Source: Datisca glomerata (taxonomy: Eukaryota > Streptophyta > Magnoliopsida > Cucurbitales > Datiscaceae). From it: a DNA stretch of 64,000 bases. The notes below the pieces were generated by a model. It was not told the DNA's origin. It ran no database searches and was given only the letters and a program-made list of their open reading frames with translations. The stretch covers positions 930,001 to 994,000 of the forward strand of contig QANY01000291.1 in NCBI GenBank assembly GCA_003255025.1. The letters are read 5' to 3'. The translations under genes and the position numbers were made by a program. Positions 50,280 through 62,138 of this stretch are shown in pieces (the stretch's first letter is position 1; each line of letters begins with the position of its first letter).

Positions 50280-51800
50280 AATATCATCAACCGATTTGAC
50301 ACCCATAAAAACAGTGTGCTCATGAAACTGTTTGGGTGGCAATCCTTTAGTAAGTAGATCCATAATCATGGAGTTTGTTCCGACGTGTTCTATGTACCTC
50401 AACTTTGTCGAGAACCTTTTGTTATTAGAATAGATGACTGCTAGTAATTATCACAAAATCACTTGAGTGGTCTCTTAATACCGTCCACTTCCCAACCCTG
50501 TGACAAAATTCCGTAGTCATATTTCGTGATTGAAAGCCTCATAACATGCTATGAACTCTGTTGCCATCGTAGATGAGGCTATAAGAGACTTTTTAGCACT
50601 CTTCCAGGAGACAACACCTCCAACTAGCAAAAAAATATAGCCCTACATAGATTTCATACTATCTAGGCATGTAGCAAAATCAGAGCAGTATATCCAACTA
50701 TCTTAATCTCATCTAATCTCTGATAAGTGAGCATGTAGTCTTTTGTTCTTTGTAAATACTATAAGACCCGTTTAGCTGCTTTCTAATGGTCTATGCCTGA
50801 ATTGCTTAAATTCCTGCCCAACATCCCAGATACCTGAGCATACATCTTACTCCCTACTACTGAGGCATAGGGAATCTTTTGCATTTCTTTTTCCTCAAAA
50901 TCATTCTTAGGGCACTGATAGAAACTAAACCTGTCTTTCTTAGCTATATGGGTATCATATTACCTAGTTTGTAGTCTTGCATGTCATATCTTTTGAGAAG
51001 CTTTTTAATATAGTTCTTTTATGATAATCCAAGAATATCCTGAGAATGATCTCAATGCATTTGAATCCCTAATACTAAATAGACGTCTCCAAAATCTTTC
51101 ATCTCAAAATTCTTAGCTAGAGGTCTCTTGGTGTCATGCAATAAGCCTATATCGTTGCTGGCAAGCAAAATGTCATCCACATATAAAATAAAAAAATAAA
51201 CTTACTCCCACTGAACTTATGGTATATACAATCATCGACCAAATTTCCCTCTAAACCGAACAAGATGATCACCTTATGAAATTTGGAATACCATTGTTGC
51301 GATACCTACGTGAGTCTATAGATGGATTTCTTAAGTTTGGAAACCATATTCTTTGAGTCTCCCAACATAAAATTTTCTAGTTGCACCATATAAATAGTCT
51401 CTTCAACGTTACCATTGAGAAACACTGTCTTTACATCCATATGTTGTAGCTCAATGTTGAAATACGTCACCAATACTATTATAATCCTAAAAGAGTATTT
51501 TGTAGAAACCAGAGAGAAAATCTCTTTATATTCAATGCCTTCCTTTTGTGTAAAGCGCTTTGCGACAGTACGAGCTTTATATCTTTCCACATTATCTTTT
51601 AAATCTCCTTTGGTCTTAAAAATTCATTCGCAACCAATGAGTTTCACACCTTCTGGTAATGGGACAAGATCCCACATGTCATTGTCCTTCATGAACTTGG
51701 TTTATGGTTTCAATGGCTTGACGGAAGTTGATAGGGTCATCTTTCATCACTCCAATGTCTACCTCATATTCTTGAAGAAATACAATGTAATCATCTGACA
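50280..51800 (-). pseudogene. Copia reverse transcriptase/RNase H relic
   Basis: 51590-51306 reads YKARTVAKRFTQKEGIEYKE, then LQHMDVKTVFLNGNVEETIY and SKLKKSIYRLT, the copia RT core. Degraded RT and RNase H follow to about 50290, ending near DLLTKGLPPKQFHEHTVFMG. Several stops. Confidence 0.88.
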
Positions 51801-51924
51801 CTGCACTTCTTCACTCTCTAGTGGATCTCCTTAATAACATATATTCTTGAGGTGCTAGAGTTGGTTCTTCTGAAACAATCTCTTGAATGAGAGGTTCTCT
51901 GATATTGTCTTGATGTATTGTTTT

Positions 51925-53095
51925 TAGGGGTGTAAGTAAAACCGTCTAAACCGCTTAAACTGAGCAAACCAAACCAAAGTGATGTGGTTCGGTTGATTTT
52001 TATTTTTTAGACGGTTTGGTTCAGTTCCAGTATACTAAAAATTGTTATATTTGGTTCGGTCTTTGGTTTTATCAATAAAATTACACTAAACCGAAATGAA
52101 CCGAGCCATTTATAGATGCACAAAATGTTATGTTTTGATGGAGTATAAATACCCTCTCCTCTTTGAAAACCCTAACCTTCTTTTCTCAATTGCATTGCAT
52201 GACATCTCTCTCTAAACTCTCCCTCTCTCATCTCACCTCTAACCTATCTCTCTCACTATTTCATTTAGCCTAAATCTACCTCCTTTAAGCTCTCTCTCTC
52301 TCTCTCCTTCACGACTCTAACCAGTAACCCTAGCACTCTTACTCTTATTTATGCAGCATAAAACCTAGCACTTATTTATCGAGTCCTAGAGTTGATGTCG
52401 AGCCTTCAATCGACGAAGCTATTTGGGGATTAGTTTCTCTCCAGTGAATGCATTGTTACTGAGTCACATATTTTTTGTCGAGCCTCCAATATTGCCATGC
52501 ATGTCGTTAACTCTATATATATATCTCTCTCTCTCTCTCTCGGCTATGTCTCTCTCTTCGTCTTAATTGAATTTCTTGGTCCAATTTCAGAGCCGTAGGG
52601 TTACGGACATTTGAGATTGGGAGGTGAAACTTCATGAGGAGCAAGGAAAAAGACAACACTTAGATTTGGTTTGCCTCTCTGTTGGTGCTATTTTATGTCA
52701 TTTGTGATTTAGATCTAAGTTTTATATGGTTTTTCTGTGATGTATGTTTTCTGTGGATATAATAGTTTGTAATTTCTTCATTTGATAATATACATTTCGA
52801 TATTTCATTGTTTCTATGGCTTTATTTTGTTAAATCTTTGAGTGGTGAAATCCTTTTGCTTTTTGTTTCTAGATTGTTCTGATATATTTTTCTAGGTTTA
52901 TTTTTTAGTTGATTATTTGCATTTATCGTTTCGGTTCATTTGACTTCGGTTTTTGTTGCGGCTTTACGGTTTGGTCCGGTTCGGTGGTTATACACTTCAT
53001 GGTTTGGTCCGGTTTCTATTAGTGAAAAATCACACTTGTGGTTCGGTTTGGCAGAACACATTAAATCGCACCGAACTGAACTGCTTACACCCCTA
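51925..53095. mobile_element. hAT-like non-autonomous element (1171 bp) inside the copia element
   Basis: Ends TAGGGGTGTAAGTAAAACCG and, reversed, TAGGGGTGTAAGCAGTTCAG: 12 bases identical. GGTTTGGTTC-type and GGTCCGGTTCGG-type subterminal repeats lie at both ends. Flanking 8-mers ATTGTTTT and ATTGTGCC agree in 5 positions. The interior has CT-rich leader-like sequence but no transposase. Confidence 0.8.
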
Positions 53096-53099
53096 ATTG

Positions 53100-54530
53100 T
53101 GCCATTAGCCATGTAAGCAACACAATCTTGATTAATAGAAATAACACCTGTGGGAATATCAATGTATTCCTCCTGAAAGATAACATTTATAACCGTATCT
53201 CCCCCCGCAAACTCGACATCCTAAAAAAATCGGGCATTTCCTGTCTCAAAATTGACACAGTTGTGGGATCATAAAACTTGTACCCCATCGATCTTTCAGA
53301 ATATCCAACAAAATAGCAACTCACCATCCTTAAGTCGAGTCACTCTTCTAAGGCCTATAAGGTCTTGCCTCAGTTGGACATCCCCAAACGTGTAAATGCT
53401 TTAGGCTAGTTTTCTTGCCGGTCCAAAGTTCATATAGGGTCTTGGCAGTTACTTTAGTTAGAACTCTGTTAAGGATACATGCTGCACCCTTAAGTGCTTC
53501 ATCCCAGAGTAATTCTGGTAAGGTAGATGACTAATCATACTCCTCACAATGTCTTTAAGCTTTATGTTTCATCTTTTAGCAACACCATTCATAGTAGGCG
53601 AACCTGACATACGGTACTGTGGGACGATACCTCATCCTCTAGGAATTTAGTAAATAGTCCTAGACATTGTTCACCGGAACTATCATATCTACCATAATAC
53701 TCACCACCACAGTCAGATCTGATGCTTTTTATCCTTCTGTTGAGTTAGTTCTTAACTTCAGCCTTCAAATTTTTGAACACGTCAAATGATTGTGACTTTT
53801 CATGAATGAGATATATGTGGCCATATCTAGAAAAATCATCTATGAACGTTATAAAATATCGTTGACCATTCCAAGCAACCGAAGGGAATGACCGACAAAT
53901 ATCCATATTGTATAAGTTTTAAGACGTCCTGAGTTTTGTTGGTTTCAAATCTTCTTTTATCAGTTTGTTTACCCTTTATACAATTAACACAAACATCAAG
54001 ATCTATATATCTAAGGGACTGAGAACTTTGTCTGACACAAGTTTCTCTATTCTCCAACTAGAGATATGACCTAATCTCTTGTGCCATAATGCAGCCGAAT
54101 TCTCACTGGTTAATTTTCTTTTAGTACCTCGCTTACTTACTTGCATGGATTCTTTAATTGAGGCAGTTGTACCTAGTAAATAAAAATTATCGTAATCTGA
54201 CAAATAACTAGAACCAACCGAATTTGAATCATGAAACAAATCATAGTTTTCATCTCCAAATGAACAAACATAACCAGCTTTGTCCAAAACAGAGATAAAA
54301 ATTAATTCCGTCTAAAAGACAGTACAATAAATGTTTCATTATGATTCAAATAAAATTCAGTCTTTAACAATAATCTAAATTTTCTTATTGCCTCAATTTC
54401 AATTGTTTTGCCATTGCCCACATGGATGTATCTTTCAACACCACTTGACCTTCAGCAAGTGAAGCAACCTTGTATAGACACACTGATGTGAGTTGTTGCA
54501 GCAGAATCTATCCACCACGTGTGTCTAGCA
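53100..54530 (-). pseudogene. Copia protease-integrase relic
   Basis: At about 54525-54500 the minus strand reads WWIDSAATTHIS (protease site, usually DSGA). 54287-54003 reads YLLGTTASIKES and ENSAALWHKRLGHISSWRIE (GAG-pre-integrase H-H). 54057-53836 reads DVCVNCIKGKQTDKRR (zinc-binding C-x2-C), followed by broken integrase core. Confidence 0.85.
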
Positions 54531-54537
54531 ACAAAAC

Positions 54538-55150
54538 TTAAATTAATCTCAAAATAAACCAAATTAAGAAGATACATTTCTTAGTACGCCAAGCGTGATA
54601 ATTCATGTATTGCTTCTTCCTATGCCCTTCAGCTCCATAGAAGTAACAACTATTGCCTTCCAAGTCAACTGACTTGTTTTGTTGTTTCTTTTGTGGTGCT
54701 GTATCCCAACTACCGTAGCTCACCTTAAACTGGCTGAATTGTACTAGAAGGGATATCAGAACCAGATGCACAAGCAAGTCTTCAAAGAGTTCGTGCCTAA
54801 GTTCTTTCAACCTTGAAACAAGATGAGACATTTTCATGATGTACTCCTTGATGTTGTATTTACCCCTATACCTCATAGAAATTAGATATGCCAAAAACGT
54901 ACCATTTTCTGCCTTTTCGTTCCTGACACACCTTTTTTCAATATCTGCAAGAAAATCCTTAACCGTAATAATCTTTTCAGATATAGTGCACCTAAATGTT
55001 TCTGGAGTGGACTTCTTCATGATCAACATACACATGCGATTTGATTTCTCCCGCCTTTCCACATCTCTATTTGCATTAGAAATACTCTTATCTGTAAGAG
55101 GTGAAGAAGAATCAATCCTTAATGCAGGATTAAGATCTATAACTCCATGA
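54538..55150 (-). pseudogene. Copia gag relic
   Basis: Minus strand: SNRMCMLIMKKSTPETFRCT, VKDFLADIEKRCVRNEKAEN, YNIKEYIMKMSHLVSRLKEL as in UBN2-type gag. The zinc knuckle reads CYFYGAEGHRKKQYMNYH, with the second and last Cys lost. Confidence 0.85.
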
Positions 55151-56323
55151 AATATTAAGATATTATCTTTCTAGGACTCGAAGTATGAGCGATTAAATAG
55201 TTTATTTACTTGAAGTCGGCATTAGGTTGAGTAATAACTGAATATAGGATAATTAACCAACCCAAAAGCTCACATAAATTCCAAATAGCAATCATAAATT
55301 CAAACAAAAATAAAACCCATCTCAAGACACCGGACACTCCATTAATAGTTTGACTTTGGCCAAAATTATTAACTTGTAAGTGATGCCTTGGTGTAGTAAT
55401 CAAATACTGATGATAAAGAACATATCGGACAAAAAACCTTCCTTGGGCTGATTTATTGTTCACATGTAAAACCAAATAATCATCACTTATTTATTATGAC
55501 ATAAGCATATATAATTCTGTCAAATATTTTCCTTCCTTTGAGCTGGTAAATATTCATATAAGTTACGCACACATGCAACCTTTTATATTTCAAGACAACT
55601 TAATTTCCACAAGAGACGTCACTTTAACGATTAATTTTACGATCTTTAAAAAAATTGTTTTGAAATTATTTTAACAAAAAATTTGAAAATAGTCAAAATA
55701 ATTATTTGAAAATCCTTAAATTCAATCAATAAATTGAAGCGTAAAATTAATCATTAATTAATTTAATTAAAAATCCCTAAAATCATATTTTAAAATTTTA
55801 AAATTCAAAATTTAAAAAATCATTTTGAAAAAATAATAATAATAAAAACCAAATGGCAGTTGGAAGGCATGTGGTCGAAGCCCACAACCCATACCTTTTT
55901 TTTTATAAAACTTTCCTCTGTGGGCTTCGGCCCACAACTTGACCCACATGTTCACAGGTTAACCCATAACCCATGAACATGTAAACCCTAGAGTTTTTTC
56001 TACAAGGGAATGGTGGCCATGGCCGTGGCTCTCCTTACTGCCACGACCAGAAGGCTGTGGCTCTCCATCGACCGTTGTCTTATGGCCGCGATTTTCTTTG
56101 TCAGCGTGGACAAACCGCCATGCCGGTCACCTGTTACCGTTGGCTACAACCGGTGGCCGGCGACCCGAATTTACTAAAATAAATATAAAAATATATACCA
56201 ACAGATACCGTTATTAAATATAATAATTTGTCAAAAAATTATCAAATTAAAAAACTTTCAAAATATAACATATAAACATGGATCTAAAACTCAAATCCGA
56301 TTCTAAATGATTTGACATGAATA

Positions 56324-56335
56324 GCTCTGATATCA
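56324..56335 (-). promoter_or_regulatory. Primer-binding site of the copia element
   Basis: On the minus strand TGATATCAGAGC lies two bases after the 5' LTR. It differs by one base from TGGTATCAGAGC, complementary to initiator tRNA-Met, the usual copia primer. Confidence 0.9.
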
Positions 56336-56337
56336 CT

Positions 56338-56710
56338 TGTTAGATAAAATCCCTTTCGAGATAAACATAATCTTAATAAATCTCAATGACTCATGTTGAA
56401 CACATCAAGAATCAATAACTGTGAAGAGGAAGTGTACCTGAACCCATAGTAGTAGATCACAATATAGAGTCGAGCGGATGACCTTCCAGATAACATATCT
56501 GTTATCTTTTGGTATTTCTATTTTAGCCCATCATAAAAATAGAAATTATTCTAAAGTCTCTACACAAAATATCGACATCCTATCATATATATTAAAATCC
56601 AAATTACTAAAATCTTAGTTGATCACTTTTAATTGAATTTATTCTTATTTTACAGCCCACAATACATAATTATTCATATATAAGTCCAATGTTGGATTAA
56701 GGATCCAACA
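56338..56710 (-). repeat. Right (5') LTR of the copia element
   Basis: TGTTAGATAAAATCCCTTTC to TTGGATTAAGGATCCAACA. Relative to the left LTR it lacks a segment after GATGACCTTCCAGAT. Confidence 0.95.
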
Positions 56711-57658
56711 ACTCTTAGTAAAATTCAACAATGGGTTCTTGATTCTCCAGACCCTCCAAGCTTATGACAGGATTTCATTGGTGTGATCAAAGATACCATC
56801 TTTCCTTGCAAAGAAAAGCCATATTCTTCTTCTAATTCTAAGAAGAAAACCCATGCTTGACATGTTGTCTTGGTTTTACGATGCATTTTCCTGGTTTTTA
56901 GTTGGGGAAGAAACTATAAAGCTGCTAACTTTCAAAAGGACTTAGTGTCTGGTTTAACTCCTACAAGCTTTTGAATTCCTCAAGTAGTAGATACTTAACA
57001 ATTTCTATAGATATTTTTTTATTGGGTATCAAAATAGAACCTTATGTTTTTTTTGACAGAGCATTGGGTATGCTAGCTTAGCCAAACCGGATCCTTAATG
57101 TGGATTGTGTAAATGCTTTTTGAGTTGAAACAAAATGTTATTTTTGTTAAATTTTGATCTAATTAATAATGATTATAGATTTTAATGATTTAATTGTAGA
57201 CACAAGTGTTGTTCCACCTCTGGTTTATGCACTGCTGAGGAGTTTAAAAAAGCTACCGATAGGACCAATGGTCGAAGTGTCATTGCTACTGTCATCTATG
57301 CGTCAGAAGATATAAGATCTAATGGTTGACCCTATTTCCTATAGACATTTTGTTTTCACTGTCACTTTCTTTGCTGGGACTTTCCAAGCTGCTTTTGGTT
57401 TGTTAAGGTATGTCGCTGTGGTTTAATCCAATACATCAACAAAATAGAGCAATATAAAGTTATTGAGTTTGTTTGGGGTGCAGGTTGGGACTTCTGGTGG
57501 ATTTTCGATCACATGCAGCAATTGTTGGATTCATGGAAGGAGCAACCATTGTAATTGGTCTTCAACAATTCAAAGGTCTACTTGGGATTAGTAATTTCAT
57601 TACTAATACTGATATTGTTTCTGTCTTGAAGTCTGTTTTGATATCCATTCACCAACGA

Positions 57659-58130
57659 GTAAGTATATATATTTTTCTTTTTCTTGTTCATTTCATTCTT
57701 TAAAATAGTCTCATTTTGAAATGTAACTAAAATTAACCCTCCACAAATGGAGTGTTTTTGAATCAGCAGTATTTGTCTTTATCTGCGTGGTTTGACTCTT
57801 TTGTAAGTGGGGCTAGTCTTTTCAGCCAAGGTTTGTCTTTTATCATCTCCACTACTTGGTTTACCGAGAGACTCAATGGGGTGTGTAGATTGTCTCTAGG
57901 ATGGATGTCATTCGCGTATCACCTTCAAGTAATAATTCTTTTTAGCTTGTTGTCTCTCTGCTCACCTTCTTTTTCTATTCTCTGATTCTGCTTTATACCT
58001 GCACTTGAGCTTCATTCTTCTTTCTTTGGCTCATTAGTCTGACGTCCATCCTATTTTAACAAATTTTTATTTTCTTCTTTCAATGTGATGTACGCTTGCA
58101 TTCTTTGGAAAGTCTTCGCTATGGTCAAAG
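57659..58130. other. Sequence after the sulfate transporter remnant, no gene recognised
   Basis: Begins with the donor of the last recognisable exon (GTAAGT at 57659). Open frames at 57752-57985 do not match the next expected transporter exon. A TA/CT-rich stretch leads to the minus-strand gypsy fragment. Confidence 0.5.
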
Positions 58131-58182
58131 ACTTTATCTTTGATAAATCTTCAAAGAAGGCTGATTCAGGATCCACCCCCGT

Positions 58183-59090
58183 CTAAAAGCCAGTCTTGCT
58201 ACTTTGCCATATTCTCCTTGAATCCATGAGTGTATTCCCGAAGTGTTTCTTTTTTCCTTCTGGGCGGATATCAACAGAAGGTATTCTGAGTCCTCCATTA
58301 CTTTCAAGTCGAGTATTGTAGCAAGAAGACAGTGGACATGACAGTAAAGTTAGTAATATATTGAGCAGGGAGGGAATGTACCATTTAAGTGTAGTCCCGT
58401 CTAGACTTGTGGGGAATATCCTGCACATCAAGGCATCTTCATGTTGGTATAATGTCATGACTTGCTTGAACCATTTGAGATGATCTACAGGATCAGATTT
58501 TCCTTCATAACATTTGAATTTAGGTGCCACGAACTTCGACGGAATTGGGGCGGCTAAGATTTCTGGACTTAATGGAGTTTTGGTGAGTGATTCTAGGTTT
58601 GTTTTTCTCATGTTTCCCAGGCTCCTTAGTTCCATCATCTCCTCCATGGTAGCTTCCGTCATGAATTTTGGTTGGCGAAATTCTCCCTCCTTCTCCTTTT
58701 CGTGCTTCTTGGACTGAACTTCCATGTCTTCATTCTGCACGTTCATACTATTACATTGTTTTCTTCTTGTATGAATTCATGTCCATTTCCTTCTTGGTTG
58801 TTTGCCTTTCCTCACTGTTAGTGTGTTGACTGACTTCTTCTCGTGTTTGTGCAAGGTCACGTTGTAATGCAGCGATCTGCTCATGCATCATCTGCCACGC
58901 GTTGTGTAGCATTTTGGTGTTTTGTTGTTCCATCTCTTGTATTCGGCTCAGGATAGCCCGAAGCATCTCAGCAGGGAGAGCAGGGTGATTGGCTTGTTAA
59001 TCCCCATTCCCATTTCCTTCGCTAAGTGTGATGTTCGATCTAGTTCGAGGTATGGTTTGGTTTTCTGAAGGGTATCTTTAAGGTTTCTTC
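58183..59090 (-). pseudogene. Gypsy gag relic (minus strand)
   Basis: 59060-58760: PRTRSNITLSEGNGNGD, stop, then MLRAILSRIQEMEQQNTKML and LQRDLAQTREEVSQH. 58746-58183: LESLTKTPLSPEILAAPIPS, KFVAPKFKCYEGKSDPVDHL, LMCRIFPTSLDGTTLKWYIP, then frameshifted. It aligns segment by segment with the plus-strand copy. Confidence 0.88.
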
Positions 59091-59275
59091 TCCTCACAAT
59101 GAAACCACCGAAATGTAAAGGATTTTTTCCGTTAACTAGGGACCGAAAGAAAAGATTATTAATAGCAATTGATTATATAAGTATTAGTAAGAGAGAGAGA
59201 GAGGGAGTGCAAGGAGTAAATGCTCTGAGTTGTTTTTTTTATATTAAATGTGTGCTTTTCATTTGATACATTGGT

Positions 59276-59285
59276 CTTATATAGG
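59276..59285 (-). promoter_or_regulatory. Putative TATA box in LTR of gypsy fragment 3
   Basis: Minus strand CCTATATAAG followed by ACCAATGTATC, comparable with CTATATAAAGCCAATCTAC in fragment 1. Confidence 0.55.
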
Positions 59286-59450
59286 ATTCTCAAATAACAT
59301 GAGTTGATTAAAGTAACAATATAAAAGGAGGCACTCATCATGCCTAGGGATTACACCCGTTCTTGGGGATCACTCTGCTAGGTATGGGCCTCTTTCTCTT
59401 TCTCGTTTCTCATCAGTCTCGCTCAACCGCCAATTAGTCACAGCCACTTG

Positions 59451-60067
59451 ATGATTTCTTGTGGTCTCGAGCCAATCAGTCACAACCACTTGATGGCCTG
59501 TCAATCTGTCTTATCTAAGTCATTCAGCTTACCCAATCAATCACGGTCTTTTGACTGTCATTTCAGATCCTTTTCATCCATTCCCACTCTTCTTCCTATC
59601 CTTCTTTTTTCGTTCTTGCACAGTTCCGCGAGTGCCTTTCCCATTTTAGAGACGCGAGTCCCATGTAAGTCTTTTCCTGTTCTCGAAGGTGTGGGTCCTT
59701 CGTTATCTTTTTCCTCTTGATCGGTCCACTTTTCCCGTTCCAATGAGGTTTCACGCTTCTGTGCACTTTTCCGTTCTCGAGTTCCTTCCCGTTTAGTGTT
59801 TCTATCCGCATTTTCACTTACTCCATGATCTGTTTGTGTCACTCTTGTTTTCCTATCTAGCCATCAATCTTGTCATGTTCATGGTCCACGTGTCCCTTCA
59901 GGATTCATTCTTTCTCTACACGTATCTTGGGTGTTTTTTCCCTGTTCATTACACTTATATTCTTATTTTTAATGGTGTCTCCTAAACTAAAATCCTAGAC
60001 CCGTCATTGTATATATACAGCCGTGAGTTGGCAACTCACATAAAGTGAGGCAGTAGTTTATTTTTGG

Positions 60068-60070
<3 letters not shown>
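59451..60070. other. GC-richer LTR-like or intergenic sequence
   Basis: Contains CAATCAGTCACAACCACTTG twice-like motifs and TTCTCGAGTTCC/GTTCTCGAAGG motifs that recall the LTR of fragment 1 (GAACGGGA). Short open frames on the minus strand (59558-59842) are probably not genes. Confidence 0.4.
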
Positions 60071-60072
<2 letters not shown>

Positions 60073-60111
<39 letters not shown>

Positions 60112-60119
60112 CTTTCAAA
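60073..60119. repeat. (TA)n microsatellite
   Basis: Uninterrupted alternation of T and A over about 46 bases. Confidence 0.97.
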
Positions 60120-60880
60120 TAGTTGAATAATTATTTAATTTATTTTTTACAAATATAATTATGATGATAAAATCATATTAAAACTAAACTCACACTTTCG
60201 AGTGTGATTTCTCACCTCCTTAAAATAGAGAATTGGACTTTCAATGTTCCTAAATCCTATTATCAGAACAAAAAGAATATAATTGTGTGATGTAATAATT
60301 TATCAAATATCAAACACTAATAAAATTAACTTAAACAAAGAGTTTACTATTGACGTTCCAACATTATCATATTTTCACTGTAGTATACATTAAAACCTTA
60401 ATACAATATATAAGAAGAGTGAATGAGCAACTAAAATTACATAAGGGTATTGCAAAATCAAGTTATAATCATTAAAGAAAACAAATTTAAGTAACTTAAA
60501 TAAACTTGTATTCTAGATGAAGTCATAAACATGTTTTTTAAATCAACATAAAGAAACTTACTTAAACGTGTATAAGTTGTAGCCAAAACAATTAAATAAT
60601 TAAAAGAAATCATAATAGGTACAACCTATTATAAATCGACATCATAGAAAAGGGAGACATGTACATGAATCAAAGCAATAACCATTCAAAATGTTAAAAT
60701 AACTTAAAGAAATCAAAATTAGTAGAACCTTTGAGAGATCAATATCTTAAATCTCATCATCATGCCGGGAATAAATTTTCGGTATTGATGCTAGGTTATT
60801 GTGATCTTTGGATTATTTTTGGAGTGATCTGAGTCAAATAAGGTCTAGCCGGTCACTTGTATAAAATTTTATATTTTATA
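60120..60880. other. AT-rich DNA without recognisable features
   Basis: No domain, RNA or repeat structure was recognised here. Confidence 0.5.
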
Positions 60881-60887
60881 TTTTTAG

Positions 60888-61830
60888 AGCTCACCAAATA
60901 TATACAGAGGTTCACTAAATAAGTACTAGAGTACACCAAATATGTACTAGAGTTCACCAAATACGTACAGATTAATAATTCTTTGAGGGATTCACCAAAT
61001 ATATATTGGGTTTCACCAAATGCGTATAAATTAATAATTATTGGAGGAGTTCACCAAATATGTACTGGGGTTCACCAATTTTGTATATATTTGATGAACC
61101 CGAGTACATATTTGCTAAATCCATGTACATGTTTGGTTAGCCCTAATACATATTTGGTGAACCCCTCCAAGAATTATTAATTTTGTACATATTTGGTGAA
61201 CCCCAATATATTTTTTATGAACTCCTTCAAGAATTATTAATTTTGTACGTATTTGGTGAACCTCACTATATATTTGATGAATCTCAGTACATATTTGGTG
61301 AACCCCTAATGTAGTGAGATTCACCAAATAGGTACAGATTTTTCTTAGAGGGGATCACCAAATATGTACTAGAGTTCACCAAACATGTACAAGGGTTCAC
61401 CAATGTGTACTGGAGTTCACCAAATATGTAAATTCTATACATATTTGGTGAACCTCAATACACATTTGGTGAAGTTTATGTACATGTTTCGTGAACTCTA
61501 ATACATATTTGATGAACCCCTCTAAGAATTATTAATTTTATACGTATTCGGTAAACTCTACTACATATTTGGTGAACCTTAATACATATTTGGTGAACCC
61601 TAATACATATTTGGTAAACCCCAGAACATTTTTGGTGAGCCCCTCTAAGATTTATTAATTTTGTACGTATTTAGTGAACTACAGTACATATTTGGTGAAC
61701 CCCAGTACATATTTTGTAGACTCCTTTAAGAATTATTAATTTTATACATATTCGGTGAACCCCATTAAATATTTGGTGAACCCATGCATATTTTTTGTGA
61801 ACTCCTGTACATTTTTTATGGCTTTATACC
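60888..61830. repeat. Minisatellite of TTCACCAAATATGTACTGG units that changes orientation
   Basis: Plus-oriented units (TTCACCAAATATGTACT) fill 60888-61080, inverted units (ACATATTTGGTGAACCCC) 61090-61310, plus again 61318-61430, inverted again 61438-61830. At the third switch TTCACCAAATATGTA (61416-61430) pairs perfectly with TACATATTTGGTGAA (61438-61452). Longer spacers AAGAATTATTAATTTTGTAC recur. Frames in it are low-complexity by-products. Confidence 0.92.
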
Positions 61831-62010
61831 GGAAATTTTAGAACATTTTACCGGCATTTTTTATGCTCTATCCCGACGGTTTCTCTACCCTGTAGCGGTA
61901 GTTGCTGCATCCTATACCGATGGTTTTGTTCCCTATATCGCTGGTTCCTGGCGGTTTTTTCAAAATTTGGTGGGTTTTTGTTATTTTTTCGGCGGTTTTG
62001 CATCAATACA
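61815..62010. repeat. CTATACCGGCGGTTTTT-type short repeats, cluster 1
   Basis: Variants such as TATACCGGAAATTTT, CTATCCCGACGGTTTC, CTATACCGATGGTTTTG, CTATATCGCTGGTTCC. A second cluster lies at 63455-63580. Confidence 0.75.
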
Positions 62011-62138
62011 ATGGTTTTTAGGACATTTTCACAGTGGTATTCAAAAAATATAATTTTTTTTAATTGATCAGGGTATACTCGATGAATCGCAAACAAAGTT
62101 ATCAAGATTCTCGATTTTTCAATGTGAACATTAAGTAC

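Larger units (their letters stand above)
49343..56710 (-). mobile_element. Ty1/copia retrotransposon with two LTRs and ACTCT target duplication
   Basis: LTRs at 49343-49838 and 56338-56710 both start TGTTAGATAAA and end GGAT(C)CAACA. ACTCT flanks both sides (49338-49342 and 56711-56715). Coding order on the minus strand is gag, protease, integrase, RT, RNase H, so the 5' LTR is the right one. The primer-binding site and a polypurine tract (minus-strand TCCAAGTGGAAGAT beside the left LTR) are present. Frameshifts, stops and a hAT-like insertion make it defective. The LTRs differ by a ~125-base gap and many substitutions, so it is not recent. Confidence 0.95.
49287..57658 (+). pseudogene. Group-2-like sulfate transporter pseudogene, split by a copia element
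   Basis: Exon 1 is split: 49287-49342 (RVHPNTSNKFPHMMNSL) and 56711-56983 (WVLDSPDPPSL, FSWGRNYKAANFQKDLVSGL). Then come exon 57060-57108 (SIGYASLAKPDP), exon 57200-57407 (TSVVPPLVYALL, FTVTFFAGTFQAAFGLLR) and exon 57484-57658 (DFRSHAAIVGFMEGATIVIG, LQQFKGLLGISNFIT). These match the membrane part of plant SULTR proteins; the N-terminal piece recalls SULTR2. Stops: TAA just before the copia insertion, then TGA after PPSL (for Trp), TGA after KKTHA, TGA before IPQ, TAA after AKPDP (for Gln) and TAA after RQKI (for Glu). Splice sites are still visible. Later exons and the STAS domain are absent. If the copia element and one ACTCT are ignored the two halves of exon 1 are in frame. Confidence 0.88.
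58131..59450 (-). mobile_element. Tat-type gypsy fragment 3: gag and 5' LTR (right border uncertain)
   Basis: It has the same gag family as at 37.3-38.8 kb, in the opposite orientation. Upstream of gag the minus strand reads TTTACATTTCGGTGGTTTCA, matching TTTACATTTTGGTGCTTTTA of fragment 1. LTR-like DNA follows to the right, possibly up to about 60000. Pol is absent. Confidence 0.75.

Noticed and set aside
57752..57985. Next sulfate transporter exon
   Set aside because: The frame is open and hydrophobic, but it does not follow the expected transporter sequence after the QR|GTAAGT donor; similarity ends at 57658.
60983..61327. Repetitive open frames on both strands of the TTCACCAAATATG array
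   Set aside because: Low-complexity by-products of the minisatellite with no start context or homology.
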